From Symsagittifera roscoffensis (Eukaryota; Xenacoelomorpha; Acoela; Convolutidae), in the NCBI RefSeq assembly GCF_963678635.1, contig NC_087070.1:42330988-42394987 (forward strand): a stretch of DNA of 64,000 nt, written 5' to 3'. Position 1 is the first letter of the stretch, and every line of letters starts with the position of its first letter. Under the pieces are notes generated by a model. It was given only the letters and a program-made list of their open reading frames with translations, did no database searches and was not told the origin of the DNA. The translations under genes were made by a program, and so were the position numbers. Below, one piece after another: positions 23,101-31,932 of this stretch.

Positions 23101-26100
23101 TTCGGTACTTTCGGCTTAAAATTTTTTCTGCTGGAAGTTTTGATTGAATTACCTAATCATGTTGTTTCAATTGGATTAGCTAATATTAGCCAATCAGATT
23201 TGACTGTATAAATTTTGGCTCAAGATATAAAAATATTGATTTTGGGCCGTTTTGTGCATAAGACCCTTATCAAAAACTGAACAAAACTTAGAACATCAGT
23301 AATGGCTTTAATTAAGTAAATAATCTTCGCCAAAAACAAAGTTTTAACAACTCAAAAATTTTCAATAAAAAACTTTTTTTCGGGTCTTATGCGTTAAACG
23401 GCCCAAAATTAGGAAAATAGTCAGAAACTTTATTTAAATTGAAATCACGTAATCAACATACAATTACTTAAGTCATTACATATTATACGAGCCAATCAGG
23501 ATTAATCTCAGTATCAATCGAAATGGCTGACCTAGCTGCTCGAATTTGATTGGCTAATATTAGCCAATCAGGATCAGTTTCAGTTTTAGTTTTCATTTTG
23601 CTTCAATTTTGATTTTTGGGCCGTTTAATGCATAAGACCCCGCTTTTCTTAAAAAGATTTATTTCAGATGAAGGTTTAATGCAAATTCTGTATATCAAAT
23701 ATTAATGGCGAGTGTTAAGTCATTTAAAACGAGTTTTTGTAAGAATTTTTCTTTTTTGAGTTTCACAAAAAACTTGTATTATCGTAATGCTCTTTTAAAT
23801 TTCAAAAACTTTACATGAGACGGGTCTGATTTTGTGAGGGAAGAAAGGCGGACGCTACTTCTCATGGATTTGACCCAATGACGAGCCAGAGGGTCCCACT
23901 TTTGGAACTATTTTACGACCTCCAGTTTTGGTCGGCAGCTTTTGGTTGGAAAGTTTGTCTAATGGCGCATATGGCGCCAATACAAATTAATTCTGAGGAG
24001 GGAGCATTTGGTAAACATTTTTCAAAATGTGCCTAAAAACGCGTCTTTCTGGCTTTTTTTTCTCGAAAATTTGCCTGTGGCGCAAAAAATGCGCCCAAAA
24101 AGGTCATTCTAGTGCTTGAGAGAGCTCGAAAAAACAGTTTGGTCAACCAAGAAAAAGACAAAATTTTGATTTTTTTTTTAAAAAATCCGACCCCAAAATA
24201 TATATACTAATGATCAAATGTCATGAAACCCTAGGACCAGATTCGGAAAACAAAATGGAATTATTTATGAAGAACTGAAATTACTTGTGCAGGTTAAAAA
24301 AACAAGCTCTCCTTGCTTGCAATTGTATATTTTACCCGATTGGCGACAATGTTTGCTTTGAGTTTGTTGAGACTGTTGACTGTGGTCTCTGCCATGCTCT
24401 GGATTATATTGGACACTACCAGGCTCTCAACTTCATTCTCCAGAGAAGTCTCCAAAATGAGAACTGGCCAGTTAGACTTCAAATCACAATATCTATAGCT
24501 ACTTCCTCTCCTAAAGTACAACGCTCTTCTAATATAAACTTAATTTAAACTTAAATTTGATGTCTCAAAATAGTACCAAAAGGGAGGGGTCACCTTGGGT
24601 GGCATGGGAGTCGGATTCCTGAAAGGAAGGGGCGACCCCACTCCTAAATCTGCTACTGCTTCTAAACAACCAAAAGACTGTTGGAAAACAGTCAATGAAC
24701 TCCAGGAAGCCGAAAAAAAAACATTAAGTTTTTCTGATATTTTTTATTTTGACTTCAAAGAAAAAAATTCATCATTTTAAAACTATATATCACTTTCATG
24801 TCATTTTCAAAAACCTTTAAAATTTGAAGAAACAAAAACCCGAAAACAAGAACATAAAAAGTATTTAAAATGTGGACAAAATGTAAAAACGTAAAAAAGT
24901 AAAAAACGTGACAAAATTTTAAAGTGTAAAACGTATTTAACATGCATGCTAGCCGAAAAAAGGTCAATTTTACAATCATAGAACACTTGCTACCCAAAAT
25001 TAACAACTGAAACAATTGGGACCCAAAATTATTTTTAAGAAGTGACCTTGCAAACAAAAGCGGAAAAAGACAAAAAGACAAAACAAATGTGAGTCAGGAT
25101 AGCAAACTTCGAAAAATGAGTATTCGTAGACAACAAGATTTGGCTCTTTTCCACTCCCCCCAATTCAATGTTTCCGCTTTATTATTACTATTACGTTTTT
25201 CTGACTGAATGTGTGATGTTATGATGGAAAGTATGAAGGACACATGTGTTCACAATTTTTACTTTTTTCACCATCCCAAGTTTCACCGTAGTACGACAAT
25301 GTTCAAATACATTTTTAAAAATGAAATTGAAAAGTGGGGGGAGTAGAAAAGAGCCGGAAAAGATTTAAAAAAAACACATTTGGTCACAGTAAACCTTTTT
25401 TCTTTTTTCTCAATTTTCAATTTCAGCATAGAAAACCTAAACGAGTTCAAACTTTGAATTCATTAGTAACTTTAAATTGAAAGTTACATGCTGAGGCGAA
25501 ATTGAGATAACTTGCGATCTTTGACAATGCGTTAAGAAAACCATAAAAAAAATTTAAAATTATTTTTCTGAGATCACAGAGAATTTGACAGAAATTTGAG
25601 AAGGACAAAAAACAAACTTTCCTCAAAATTCAAAATTAGAGAAAAATATCGCAAATGTATAGCGGAATCCCTGAAGACTATAAAATCCCTGAAGACTCTC
25701 GTTTTTTCAATTGCAATACTCTTTATACCCTAACTTTCAAACTTCAAAGAACAAATAGATACCGTTGAAGTGTTTGGATTTTCTAATTTTTTAGAACTAT
25801 TTATATTTGGCATTTTTTTTGATAAAGTTAACCCAATTTGAAAAAATTGAACCATTGAATAAGTTTTTTTTTTCACTGGGCAATCTGAATATTGAATTCC
25901 ATTTCAAAGTTAGAAGTCGATAACATTTTTTGTCACCTTCACATTCTTGCTATTCGATGTTCTAATAAAGGAATTAAACTAAATCTAAACCAAAATCAAA
26001 AGTCAAACAGCGAAAAAAATATGTTGAACTTGAACAAATTCAAAGACTTTTCCTGAAAAAATCATTGCAAACTAAAAAAGAGCTTGGAATTTATCAGAAA

Positions 26101-29100
26101 TTGACCAACATGGAATACTGCAAAACCACTCTTGGAAAAAATATCTTTATAAAGTAAAAATAACCAGGAAATCTTACGTAAATCATTTTGAAAGTTGGGC
26201 TTTTTTCTAACACTCTCTAAATTTTTCTCAAATTCGACATAAGAAAACTTACTTAAAAAGTATCAGCGTGAAAACAAGGACAAATTTTCACACTCTTAAA
26301 AATTGCCGCAAGAACCGTTTTTGTGGGAAAATAGAAAAGACACGGTTTGAAGTTGAGCCTAAAATTGCCAAATAAATAAATAACAAAGATGATTTCAATC
26401 CAGATTGTCATTGGGAGACTTATTTTCTACATAGAAGGAAACAAGATGCAAAAAATTGCAATACGAAAACAAAAACGGTTATGTCTGTCTGGTGATTAGT
26501 CACCAGTGATTATTGAAAACAAACTGGAGAAAAAAATAACGCAACCAAACAACTTTCAAAACTCAAAAAAATTCTCTATGGAATCTTGTAATTATAAAAT
26601 TGCTTCATTCCTTGTCTGACAACAAAACGTTAGAGATGAAATAAAAAAATTGAAAGCTGACACACAGTGAGCCCCTTACATCAAAGCAGCAAAATTTGTA
26701 CCTTTTGATCCGGAAAAAAAAACAGTTTTCAATTCATTTTTTGTGAGAGGCAACTTCATATCACGTTTTCTAGTTCGGATTAGAAAACTTTTTGTGAATT
26801 TCCTGGATAAAAATTAGGTATGCCACTATCTAGGGGCAAAAACTAACATAGTAGTAACCATTTTTTTGTAATTTCAAAAACTTTCCCTATTTTTTGTTTT
26901 TAAATTTCTCTAGTTGCGTTACTTTTTCTCCAGTATACTGCTAATTTTCCAATAACTTTTAACACAATTTTTACCTAAAATTTTTAAATTTAAGCTGACT
27001 CAAATGCTTACAAATTTTGCACATTTGAAGAAAGAACATCCCGAAAAAAATAGGAAAATGGCCTTAAAGCCAAAATCTGAAATTTTTTGATTGCTAAAAA
27101 TTTTATCTTTAAATCAGGACAAGCGTTTATAAAACGTGAATCAGCAAAACTTGAGAGATATCTGCAGGGAAACCAAGTTCACGAAACGAAACGTGTTTAA
27201 AATGTAGCCAAACACACTAGCCGGAAAAAAAGTATATTTCCCAAACATAAAACACTTGCTACCCAAGAGTAACAACTGAAACCATTGTGACCCAAAATTC
27301 TCTTACAGAAGTGAAGCTCCACTTTGCAAACAACAGTGAAAAGATCAAAATGACAAAATAAATTTAAGCCAGGATAGTAAACTTCGAATGACAAAGCAAC
27401 AGTAATTTTTCAAAATTTAAATTCAATTGTGGGGGGAGTAAAAAAAAGCTTGCGATCTGATTCGACTGGAAGAAAAGCTTCATTCTGTCTTATATAATTA
27501 ACACACACTCTAATGATATACACCACCAGTTCTTAGGGATAATGCATTAATTAAAGCAAATAGAACATCTGCGATCAGTTCGCCAAAGAGAATTGAAGCA
27601 GTGCACAGATGCTAAAGACAAAAGCTGAACGCAAATGGGACCAAGTTAGGTCGGAAATAACTAACTTTTTTGTTAAAAAGTTCAGAAAAAACTGGCGTGA
27701 AATTGAGTTACGAGACCAGCTGAAAAAATTTAAGAATGGTTTTGGGCGTTTAAAAATAAAAAAAAATGGTAATTCATTGCAACGTTTTTTAAAACAAGTA
27801 GAACGGACAAAAGATTAATTAACTATAATTTGCGAATCGACTGAGGACTATCTATTTTGATTTTCTGGGAAACCGAATTCCTGATTTCTAGAAAAAATAA
27901 AAAAGAAAGATTTAGATATACATCACCTTTTAAATAGATAAAAATATATTATGTTTCGAAATTAAGCCACAACCAAAATCAAGGGTATAATTTGGTTTAT
28001 AGAGGGCGACTCAATTGAAGGATCTTTGTCACATTTTTTTGCAGACTAAACAGATTGTTTTCATTCACTGACAATTAAACACCTAAAACAGGACAGGAAA
28101 CATAAAAAAAAACAATATTAAAGGAAATTCAAACATATATAAACGTGATACAGTTACCTAATGAAAACGTGGTAAAATTTTATTTCGAAAAATTTGATAA
28201 AAAACAACCAGCTCATTTTTAATGATTTGACTCCAGTGAGTGACGTCCAGTATAGAAAGAAATTTCATCGAAGATTTGACAATTTCAAGTAAAGCCTTAA
28301 GTCTGTAGTAGTACCACTGTTGTCGCACGCGATTTTTTGGTCAAAAGTTTTTAAAAAGTGCCTAAAAACGCTTTTTTTGGCTTTTTTTTTAAATTTGCCT
28401 GCGGCGCAGAAACTTTGGTCAAGTTACGGTATTTAAAGTATTTTGAGAGAGCTCAGAAAATTAATTTGGCCGATCTAAAAAAAGGTCGAACAAATTTTGA
28501 TTTTTTTTAAAATCCACATCCCCCACCTCGAGAAATTCCTAGATTCGCGCCTGTATAGAGGCGAAGCGATACCACACAAACAACAAAATGTAAGTTACCG
28601 GAAAGAAAACAAGGAAATCTGTAAAACGAGGAAATAAACTGAAGAAAATTGCGTTCATTAACTTTAAAAAACTCACAGGTGGGGGCAGAACAAATGGCCA
28701 TTGCAGGTCGGTCAGAAACATTTTTCGGTCTAGCTCTGGTGAAAGGCTTAGATGCAATTTGCAATAGTGCAGAAACCCTGAGAACGTTTGTCTCAAAATT
28801 GCTGACCCATATATAACGGAGAAAAAAAATTAATGCAATCAAACAGTTTTCAAAACTCAAAAAAAAATCCCTTATGAAACCTTGTGATAAAAAAAATTGT
28901 TTCATTCCTTGTGTGAAAACAAAACGTTTGCAACACATTTTTGTCTGACTCATGAATTGAAACCTTCTGATCTCTGTCTGACAGACAATTTGAAATCTGA
29001 CAGACATTGAACACCTTGCATCAAAGGAACAAAATTCGACTTTATTCTGGAAAAAAAACAGTCAGTACCAAAAAAGTTTCATTTCATTCTATGAGAGATC

Positions 29101-31501
29101 GAACTTCACATTACGTTTTCTCGATTGGATTACAAAGCTTTGCCTTCAATTTTTCAATTTTTCAATCAGAGCTTTAAAAAATAAGCTTGTTTCAGTTGTT
29201 TTTTTTTTATTTCAAACTTTCTGAGATTTTTTCAGATAAAAACTAGGTATATTGCTATCAAGGGCAAAAACTATCATAATAGTAACCAATTTATTTTGTC
29301 TTTTCAAAAACTTTCTCTCATTTATTGTTTTTAATTTCTCTAGTTGCGTTACTTTTTCTCTCTAGTATTCTCCGGCTTTTTAAACACATTTTGAGATTTG
29401 AACTTGATACCAAATTTAAGCAATAATTATTTTTGCAATCATTTATCAAACAAGCAAGTCCAACTCAGGATATTTGTGGTTCCAGGCATAGATTTTACTG
29501 CCAGTGCAATGTTCCGGAGAAATTGAGTTTACAATACAGCTAAGACGATAGATTTATAACCAAACACTCAGAAAGTCGAAAAATGATTTTGATATTAATT
29601 TGAATGAGCAAAAAAATAGAAAATTTGTAATGTTCCTATATAAGTTATTGCATGAGAACATGCAATCAAAATAACCAATCAAAATTGGAAAATGAGCGAC
29701 AGAGTTTAAGTTGATAACCAGAAGCCAAAAAAAATGGTTATTGACATAAACCTGATAAAATCACCATAAATATAATGGTTAGAACGATATATAGCATTTA
29801 CCAGTAGTTACTAGCTTGAGTAACCAGTAGTTAAATTTTCAGTCAGTTCTCAAAATGCTGAGCATGTCAGTCATTAGCGCAAATGGCGGCAGAACAAATG
29901 ATTCAACGGTTTTGCCGAGCAACCCATAAAGTCTAAATTCCGATTTGATGACACTTGCTAATCGCAGGCTTAAGCACTAAGTAATCACAAATTCAATTGT
30001 AGGGGCACTTAGCATAGTGGTAAGGCGTTCACTTTAGAATCGTCAGATCGTGTAATCGATCCCATGCCATGGCAATGATAGTGTGTGAGGACGAGCTCTC
30101 ACTTGACCTCTAGCTTCAGGTCTACCACAACCTGACCAAATTTGGTTGCAATAGTGGTACCACGTGAAATTTCTAGACGCACAAAAACGGCCTTGAGTCG
30201 CAAAAAAGAGCTTCGCTCAACAAAATAACACAGTCTGGAATGTGGGGAGATAATACAAATGGGCTATCCTCGAGCAGGAACTACAAAAAAAAATGCACTT
30301 ACATTGACTTGAAGTAGTCGCCGATTCGGAGAGGCAGAGACGAAGTGTCACAGTCTGCCCAAGACACATTTACACGAACGTAATCTTCACTTACTAACTC
30401 ATTAATCAAATTCAACTCTTGCAATATGAACACACATCTGAAAACGGCACCCATTGAAACCGGTCTAGCCAATGGTGCAATAGCGAATGCTTTATGACGT
30501 TCTTTCTCGTGCTTTAGTTCAGATGAAACAGTCAGCCGAAACTCGACGACGACGCGACCCATGAAAATAAACGCTTCAGGAGCTTGGTAATCGGAGTTTT
30601 CTGTTTGAGCGTACAGGTTGAGCAGTTTCGGTCCAAAACTAGTCTCAAGAGGTGATGACAAATTTATCGATGTTCTGTCTTTTTTAAATGAATTTAAATC
30701 AATCGAACAGCGGGCCAAAAGCCCACTGGAGCGACTTCCGTGCTTTGAGTCGCACACTGAAATGTAAATCTTTTTCGCAATCGAAGGGTAGTTATGGATG
30801 TTCATGACTGCTCCTTCGTTCACCACGTGATTTTGCCATCTCTTCAGTCTTTTAAACTTAGATTTCACTCCATCAAAGCTGACCTCAATTACAGGTCTAA
30901 AATCTCTCAAATTGCATTGGGGAAAATTCCGGTTGAGGGCGTCTGAAAAGTCCGGAACATGGCAAACTTCGTAAAGTTTAGTGAATAATTGAACGGGGTG
31001 GAGTGATACATTATTCGGTCTGATCACGTTTTCAGAAATATCAGTTTCAGATTCGTCTGAAATTTCCTCGGGTGGGAATGACTCGTTGGGTCCGACTATG
31101 GAAACTGTAATTTTAAGGTACCCTACAAACTCGTGATACTCGTTAGTTAGCAGCAACCATTTTTTCTGCATTGAATGGTTCTCGTATGCATAAACATCTT
31201 TAAGCTGGAGATCAAAGGCTCCGATAATTTGGTCTCGGCTCAATAAATTTCTACTACTCATCAGCTGAAAATTGATAATTTCGGAGAGCAGTAAAGTGTG
31301 AGCTTTTTTCACATGGAACAAGAAAATTTCATTCCAATAAGGGTTTTCAGCTGACCTTTTAGATGGGGTTAATTTCTTGCTGTCAAAAAGTGTAACCTTT
31401 ACATACGGTCGGATTCCAGAGGCTTTGACATTTCGACACTCCCATATTTGAACTTTGACCGAATAATCGACGGCAACTTCTTGCTGACTTGCAACAGACA
31501 T
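11894..31501 (-). CDS. Ferlin-family gene locus (C2B-FerI-C2C-FerA/B-DysF-C2D-C2-C2E; C-terminus not found)
   Basis: Ferlins are multi-C2, tail-anchored proteins for calcium-dependent membrane fusion and repair. Ten exons on the minus strand: 31501-30303, 24528-24336, 21375-21140, 20902-20668, 17868-17745, 17328-16514, 16303-16209, 14453-13620, 13388-12743, 12100-11894. All joins keep the frame; summed length is 4,584 nt (1,528 codons). Order matches dysferlin/myoferlin: C2B (YSVKVQIWECRNVK), FerI (KKWLLLTNEYHE), C2C, FerB (LPPIIVSF), DysF (YPPKGWKWAGTW, FRRRIWF), C2D, the next C2 (FWGLRGV) and C2E (TGLSDPYIFV, IDIENRW, SWRDNQLP). The DysF domain points to the dysferlin/myoferlin type rather than otoferlin. 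C2A is absent: an in-frame TGA sits 6 nt before the ATG. C2F, C2G and the membrane anchor were not found before DRC2; either they are diverged or the protein is short. The 5' exon is duplicated at 55941-56981. Confidence 0.9.
12330..12543 (-). mobile_element. tRNA-derived SINE, copy in ferlin intron
   Basis: On the minus strand it begins with a tRNA-like head (CCTTGTGGTAAGTCGGTAAC), has a B box GTGTTCGATCCC, then a body GTGTGTGAGGATGAGC, CCTCTAGTTTTAGGTCTAC and CAGCCTGACC. It ends in GCAAAAAAA. The same body follows a tRNA-like head at 30001-30217 on the other strand, so this is a dispersed family and not a tRNA gene. Confidence 0.85.
12743..13388 (-). CDS. Ferlin exon 9: linker and most of C2E
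   Basis: Acceptor TTTTTTCATGTAG before 13388, donor AACAAG/GTGAGC after 12743. It encodes NGDFWSLFYAARK (dysferlin FIDWWSKFFAS), DFHEQFTDFLNSYPL (the linker before C2E), CDLKAAIAVYYTLQN (GEFKGLFKIYPLPED), then C2E: LLVRLYVLQADNL, LSDPYIFVQ, LEPVFGISFEF and LDYLVTLEVWNHNK. The loop Asp of SDPY is present. Confidence 0.9.
13620..14453 (-). CDS. Ferlin exon 8: end of C2D and the next C2 domain
   Basis: Encodes SISPLFDEVLIIKDI (C2D, dysferlin LNPTWDQTLIFYEI) and then TTFEIIFWGLRGVNNL (dysferlin TAIEILAWGLRNM), EHPNFPRDNHRLDMLLPIK and an acidic/polar tail. The acceptor is set by phase: CCATAG before 14453 or ACCAG before 14501. The donor AATAG/GTTGGT after 13620 gives the matching phase to exon 9. 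Confidence 0.82.
14780..15200 (+). repeat. Dispersed repeat family R, copy 4 (nearly full)
   Basis: Runs from AACATAGCCCAGAGTTGGAA through CCCAATTTGAGAAAACTAG, TCCGCTAAGAAATCTGA, CTTTCAAAATTAGAAGTTGAC, TGATAGTGGAATTTGCTTTCC and CGACCTATTTAACTTTCTCAACTACGTTC. Confidence 0.7.
15700..16200 (+). repeat. Dispersed repeat family R, copies 5 and 6 (fragments)
   Basis: Two adjoining partial copies. One has AAGATAAAACTGGATCA, CAGCTGGGAAATCTAAT and TCCACTTTTGAATGTTGAAGTCG (about 15840-15925). The other has AAAACCTGGATCA, TTCCACTGATAAATCTGAAA and TGGAGAAGTTTGCCTTCC (about 16045-16200). The second reaches almost to ferlin exon 7. Confidence 0.55.
16209..16303 (-). CDS. Ferlin exon 7: C2D core
   Basis: 95 nt: acceptor GAACGAG, donor TTTTAAG/GTTAGA. 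It reads SILKEGLNYQGTPSVFVKRI and follows YQGE of exon 6, matching dysferlin [20 protein letters not shown]. The SDP motif is replaced by GTP, so one usual calcium-binding Asp is missing. Confidence 0.8.
16514..17328 (-). CDS. Ferlin exon 6: DysF domain and start of C2D
   Basis: 815 nt, acceptor TTGATTTCAG, donor GAA/GTAAGT. It has the marks of the inner and outer DysF halves: YPPKGWKWAGTWKPE, DEEGWQYSSF, HRLRRQKLVRV, and FRRRIWFRKL. It ends RFELHAYIYQGE, the first strands of C2D (RYHLRCYMYQAR in dysferlin). The paired Trp and Arg residues known to stack in DysF are conserved. Confidence 0.92.
17438..17656. mobile_element. MITE family M1
   Basis: 219 bp. Ends GGCTCTTTTTCCAGTCCCCC and GGGAAACTGGAAAAGAGCC are inverted. 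The body is about 90% like 8256-8475. It sits between ferlin exons 5 and 6. Confidence 0.85.
17745..17868 (-). CDS. Ferlin exon 5
   Basis: 124 nt with acceptor TTGACTTCAG and donor AAAAAG/GTTGGT. It reads AWVYNKSEGG, KLPIHSCAVMHEYEEKTLLS, matching dysferlin [30 protein letters not shown]. It supplies the segment otherwise missing between exons 4 and 6, and the phase fits both. Confidence 0.85.
18190..19660. repeat. Tandem satellite-like array, period about 168 bp
   Basis: Eight to ten diverged units. The landmark CATATCTC recurs at about 18773, 18943, 19112, 19281, 19443 and 19611. Each unit continues AACTACAAGGATTTGAGCAG, GGAGGCAAGATTCGCAACCC, CTGAGAGTACCCT and a poly-A-rich end. It fills much of the intron between ferlin exons 4 and 5. 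Confidence 0.88.
19737..20352. repeat. 154-bp tandem duplication plus third partial copy
   Basis: A unit with TTTAAACTGGAAAATCGA, GGGTATAGCTTAAACGTG and GTGAAGCCCGCAATTAAATA occurs at 19737 and 19891, nearly identical. A diverged third copy is at about 20233-20352. Between them is a GACA microsatellite (20123-20176), and GATA-like repeats follow. Confidence 0.85.
20123..20176. repeat. (GACA)n microsatellite
   Basis: About 13 uninterrupted ACAG/GACA units. Confidence 0.97.
20668..20902 (-). CDS. Ferlin exon 4: FerB (GC donor)
   Basis: Reads LPPIIVSFSCK, AIFAFLRIPTQNLMF, matching dysferlin LPDIVIWMLQ, AYQRVPAHQVLF. The acceptor is CTATTTTCAG before 20902. The exon ends TATCAG/GCAAGT: a GC donor with otherwise perfect consensus, and the phase fits exon 5. 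Confidence 0.87.
21140..21375 (-). CDS. Ferlin exon 3: FerA/FerB helical region
   Basis: 236 nt, acceptor GCTTATAG, donor TTGAG/GTAACA. It encodes amphipathic helices (MLPRLVKILNSLVIKV, YLLDKLDLLLATVASILQTL), in the place of the helical linker of dysferlin that ends LRLRALAEEP. Confidence 0.8.
21520..21906. mobile_element. Inverted-repeat element family M4
   Basis: Near-terminal GGGGGGGGGCAGATTTTC and CCCCCAAATCCGCCCCTGG are roughly inverted. Inside are GAGCTCTC, TAGCGTTTTTAGGCAC, GGCGCCCCTCC and GGGTCAAATCC. It matches 23818-24250 in reverse orientation. Confidence 0.65.
22020..22660 (+). repeat. Dispersed repeat family R, copies 7 and 8
   Basis: The first copy (about 22020-22370) has TTTGAGATAAATGGATCATTAAG, GCTGTTCGATAATGGATTCTG, AAGCGTGAACAAATTTT and CGACCTATATAAC. 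A second, more diverged copy (about 22395-22660) follows directly. Confidence 0.6.
22906..23266. mobile_element. MITE family M2, copy a
   Basis: 361 bp. Terminal inverted repeats begin GGGTCTTATGCACTAAACGG and end CCGTTTTGTGCATAAGACCC. Non-coding. Its partner lies 125 bp away. Confidence 0.88.
23392..23640. mobile_element. MITE family M2, copy b
   Basis: 249 bp with the same ends (GGGTCTTATGCGTTAAACGG and CCGTTTAATGCATAAGACCC). The interior differs in length from copy a, and has a doubled GATTGGCTAATATTAGCC motif. Confidence 0.88.
23818..24250. mobile_element. Inverted-repeat element family M4
   Basis: Has ATGGATTTGACCCAATGACG, TGTGCCTAAAAACGCG, GCCTGTGGCGCA and GAGAGAGCTCGAAAA. It is an inverted relative of 21520-21906. 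Confidence 0.65.
24336..24528 (-). CDS. Ferlin exon 2: FerA start
   Basis: 193 nt, acceptor TATATTAG, donor AATCGG/GTAAAA. It reads YRYCDLKSNWPVLILETSL then helices, matching dysferlin YYYLPWGNVKPVVVLSSYW. Its phase joins exon 1 (2 nt carried over) directly, making 24529-30302 one intron of 5.8 kb. Confidence 0.85.
24555..24665. mobile_element. Inverted-repeat element family M4, fragment
   Basis: AAAATAGTACCAAAAGGGAG, CTTGGGT and TAAATCTGCTACTGCTTC match the right-hand end of 21520-21906. Confidence 0.5.
25142..25355. mobile_element. MITE family M1
   Basis: 214 bp, ends GGCTCTTTTCCACTCCCCCC and GGGGGGAGTAGAAAAGAGCC. The interior is diverged but keeps the GTGTGATGTTATG block. Confidence 0.8.
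25740..26090 (+). repeat. Dispersed repeat family R, copy 9
   Basis: Has AACCCAATTTGAAAAAATTG, CACTGGGCAATCTGAATATTG, AAGTTAGAAGTCGATAAC, TGCTATTCGATG, TTCAAAGACTTTTCCTGAA in family order. Confidence 0.7.
26091..26523. other. Ferlin intron 1, nothing recognised
   Basis: AT-rich DNA with no coding signal, between repeat R copy 9 and a family M3 element. Positions 26934-28329 and 29375-30000 in the same intron are likewise without recognised features. Confidence 0.5.
26524..26933. mobile_element. MITE family M3, copy a
   Basis: 410 bp. Ends CTGGAGAAAAAAATAACGCA and TGCGTTACTTTTTCTCCAG are inverted. Interior shared with 28816-29374: TTCATTCCTTGTSTGA, ACAAAACGTT, ACGTTTTCT and GGGGCAAAAACTA. 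Confidence 0.82.
28330..28556. mobile_element. Inverted-repeat element family M4, fragment
   Basis: AAAGTGCCTAAAAACGC, GCCTGCGGCGCAGA, GAGAGAGCTCAG and AAAATCCACATCCCCC match the 23818-24250 copy in the same orientation. Confidence 0.6.
28816..29374. mobile_element. MITE family M3, copy b
   Basis: Longer, diverged relative of 26524-26933. Its right end is TAGTTGCGTTACTTTTTCTC. It has extra sequence around 28940-29010 containing GACAGACA-type repeats. Confidence 0.7.
30001..30217 (+). mobile_element. tRNA-derived SINE, copy in ferlin intron 1
   Basis: The tRNA-like head GGGGCACTTAGCATAGTGG has a perfect A box (TAGCATAGTGG) and a degraded B box (GTAATCGATCCC). The body (GTGTGTGAGGACGAGC, CCTCTAGCTTCAGGTCTAC, CACAACCTGACC) is shared with 12330-12543, and both end GCAAAAAA. 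Confidence 0.87.
30303..31501 (-). CDS. Ferlin exon 1: C2B, FerI, C2C, FerA start
   Basis: The ATG at 31501 follows an in-frame TGA. The exon ends CAAT/GTAAGT after 30303. C2B is about residues 13-140 (YSVKVQIWECRNVK; NPYWNEIFLF), FerI begins at about 85 (LLSRDQIIGAF; KKWLLLTNEYHE), and an acidic linker (SDESETD) precedes C2C at about residues 165-315 (DFRPVIEVSFDG; LETSFGPKLLNLYA). It ends in the FerA lead-in (FRCVFILQELNLINEL). The exon is 1.2 kb uninterrupted, where vertebrate ferlins have about ten exons. Confidence 0.92.
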
Positions 31502-31758
31502 TTTTCAGCAAAATCAATTCCAACGCAGAACTTTCCTTATTTTCATTTCATGTTTTCATAAAAAAAGAATGAACAAAATGTTAATCCTTAAACTAAACTG
31601 CTCATGAACAATTTATAAAAAGAGATGATCAAATTTACGGGAACGATGAATTGTTGCATATGACAAAGAAAAGGAACGTTATCTTTGTTCGGTGAAAAAG
31701 AGACCAAGGTTTTTTGAAGGAGCATAAAATATCATTTTCTTGTCGGGTGTAACTTACC

Positions 31759-31900
31759 TGTACGATAGTCTAAATCTGAAGGAAAACGCGCTGCGCTCTT
31801 TCCAACGTTCATTGCACCAATTTTTTTGCAATTTTTAAGCGGATTGCTTTCGACAAAGGCAATTTAAAAAGAGACTCGCGACCTCGTCAAACTTACTGCC
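31759..31900 (-). promoter_or_regulatory. Probable ferlin 5' UTR exon (3' limit is a strong splice donor)
   Basis: Minus-strand TCGTACAG/GTAAGT marks a donor after about 31758. The segment upstream has an ATG at 31812 opening a 19-codon reading frame up to the donor. It cannot join the main ORF in frame, because TGA precedes the main ATG, so it would act as an upstream ORF. The same exon is kept in the duplicate near 57240. The transcription start is not determined. Confidence 0.45.
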
Positions 31901-31932
31901 ATACAACTTAATCAGCGCCCGTGTTGTAACAC

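Noticed and set aside
28507-29007. 166-codon minus ORF in ferlin intron 1
   Set aside because: Exon 1 joins exon 2 (24528) in phase without it, and the region overlaps M4 and M3 repeats.
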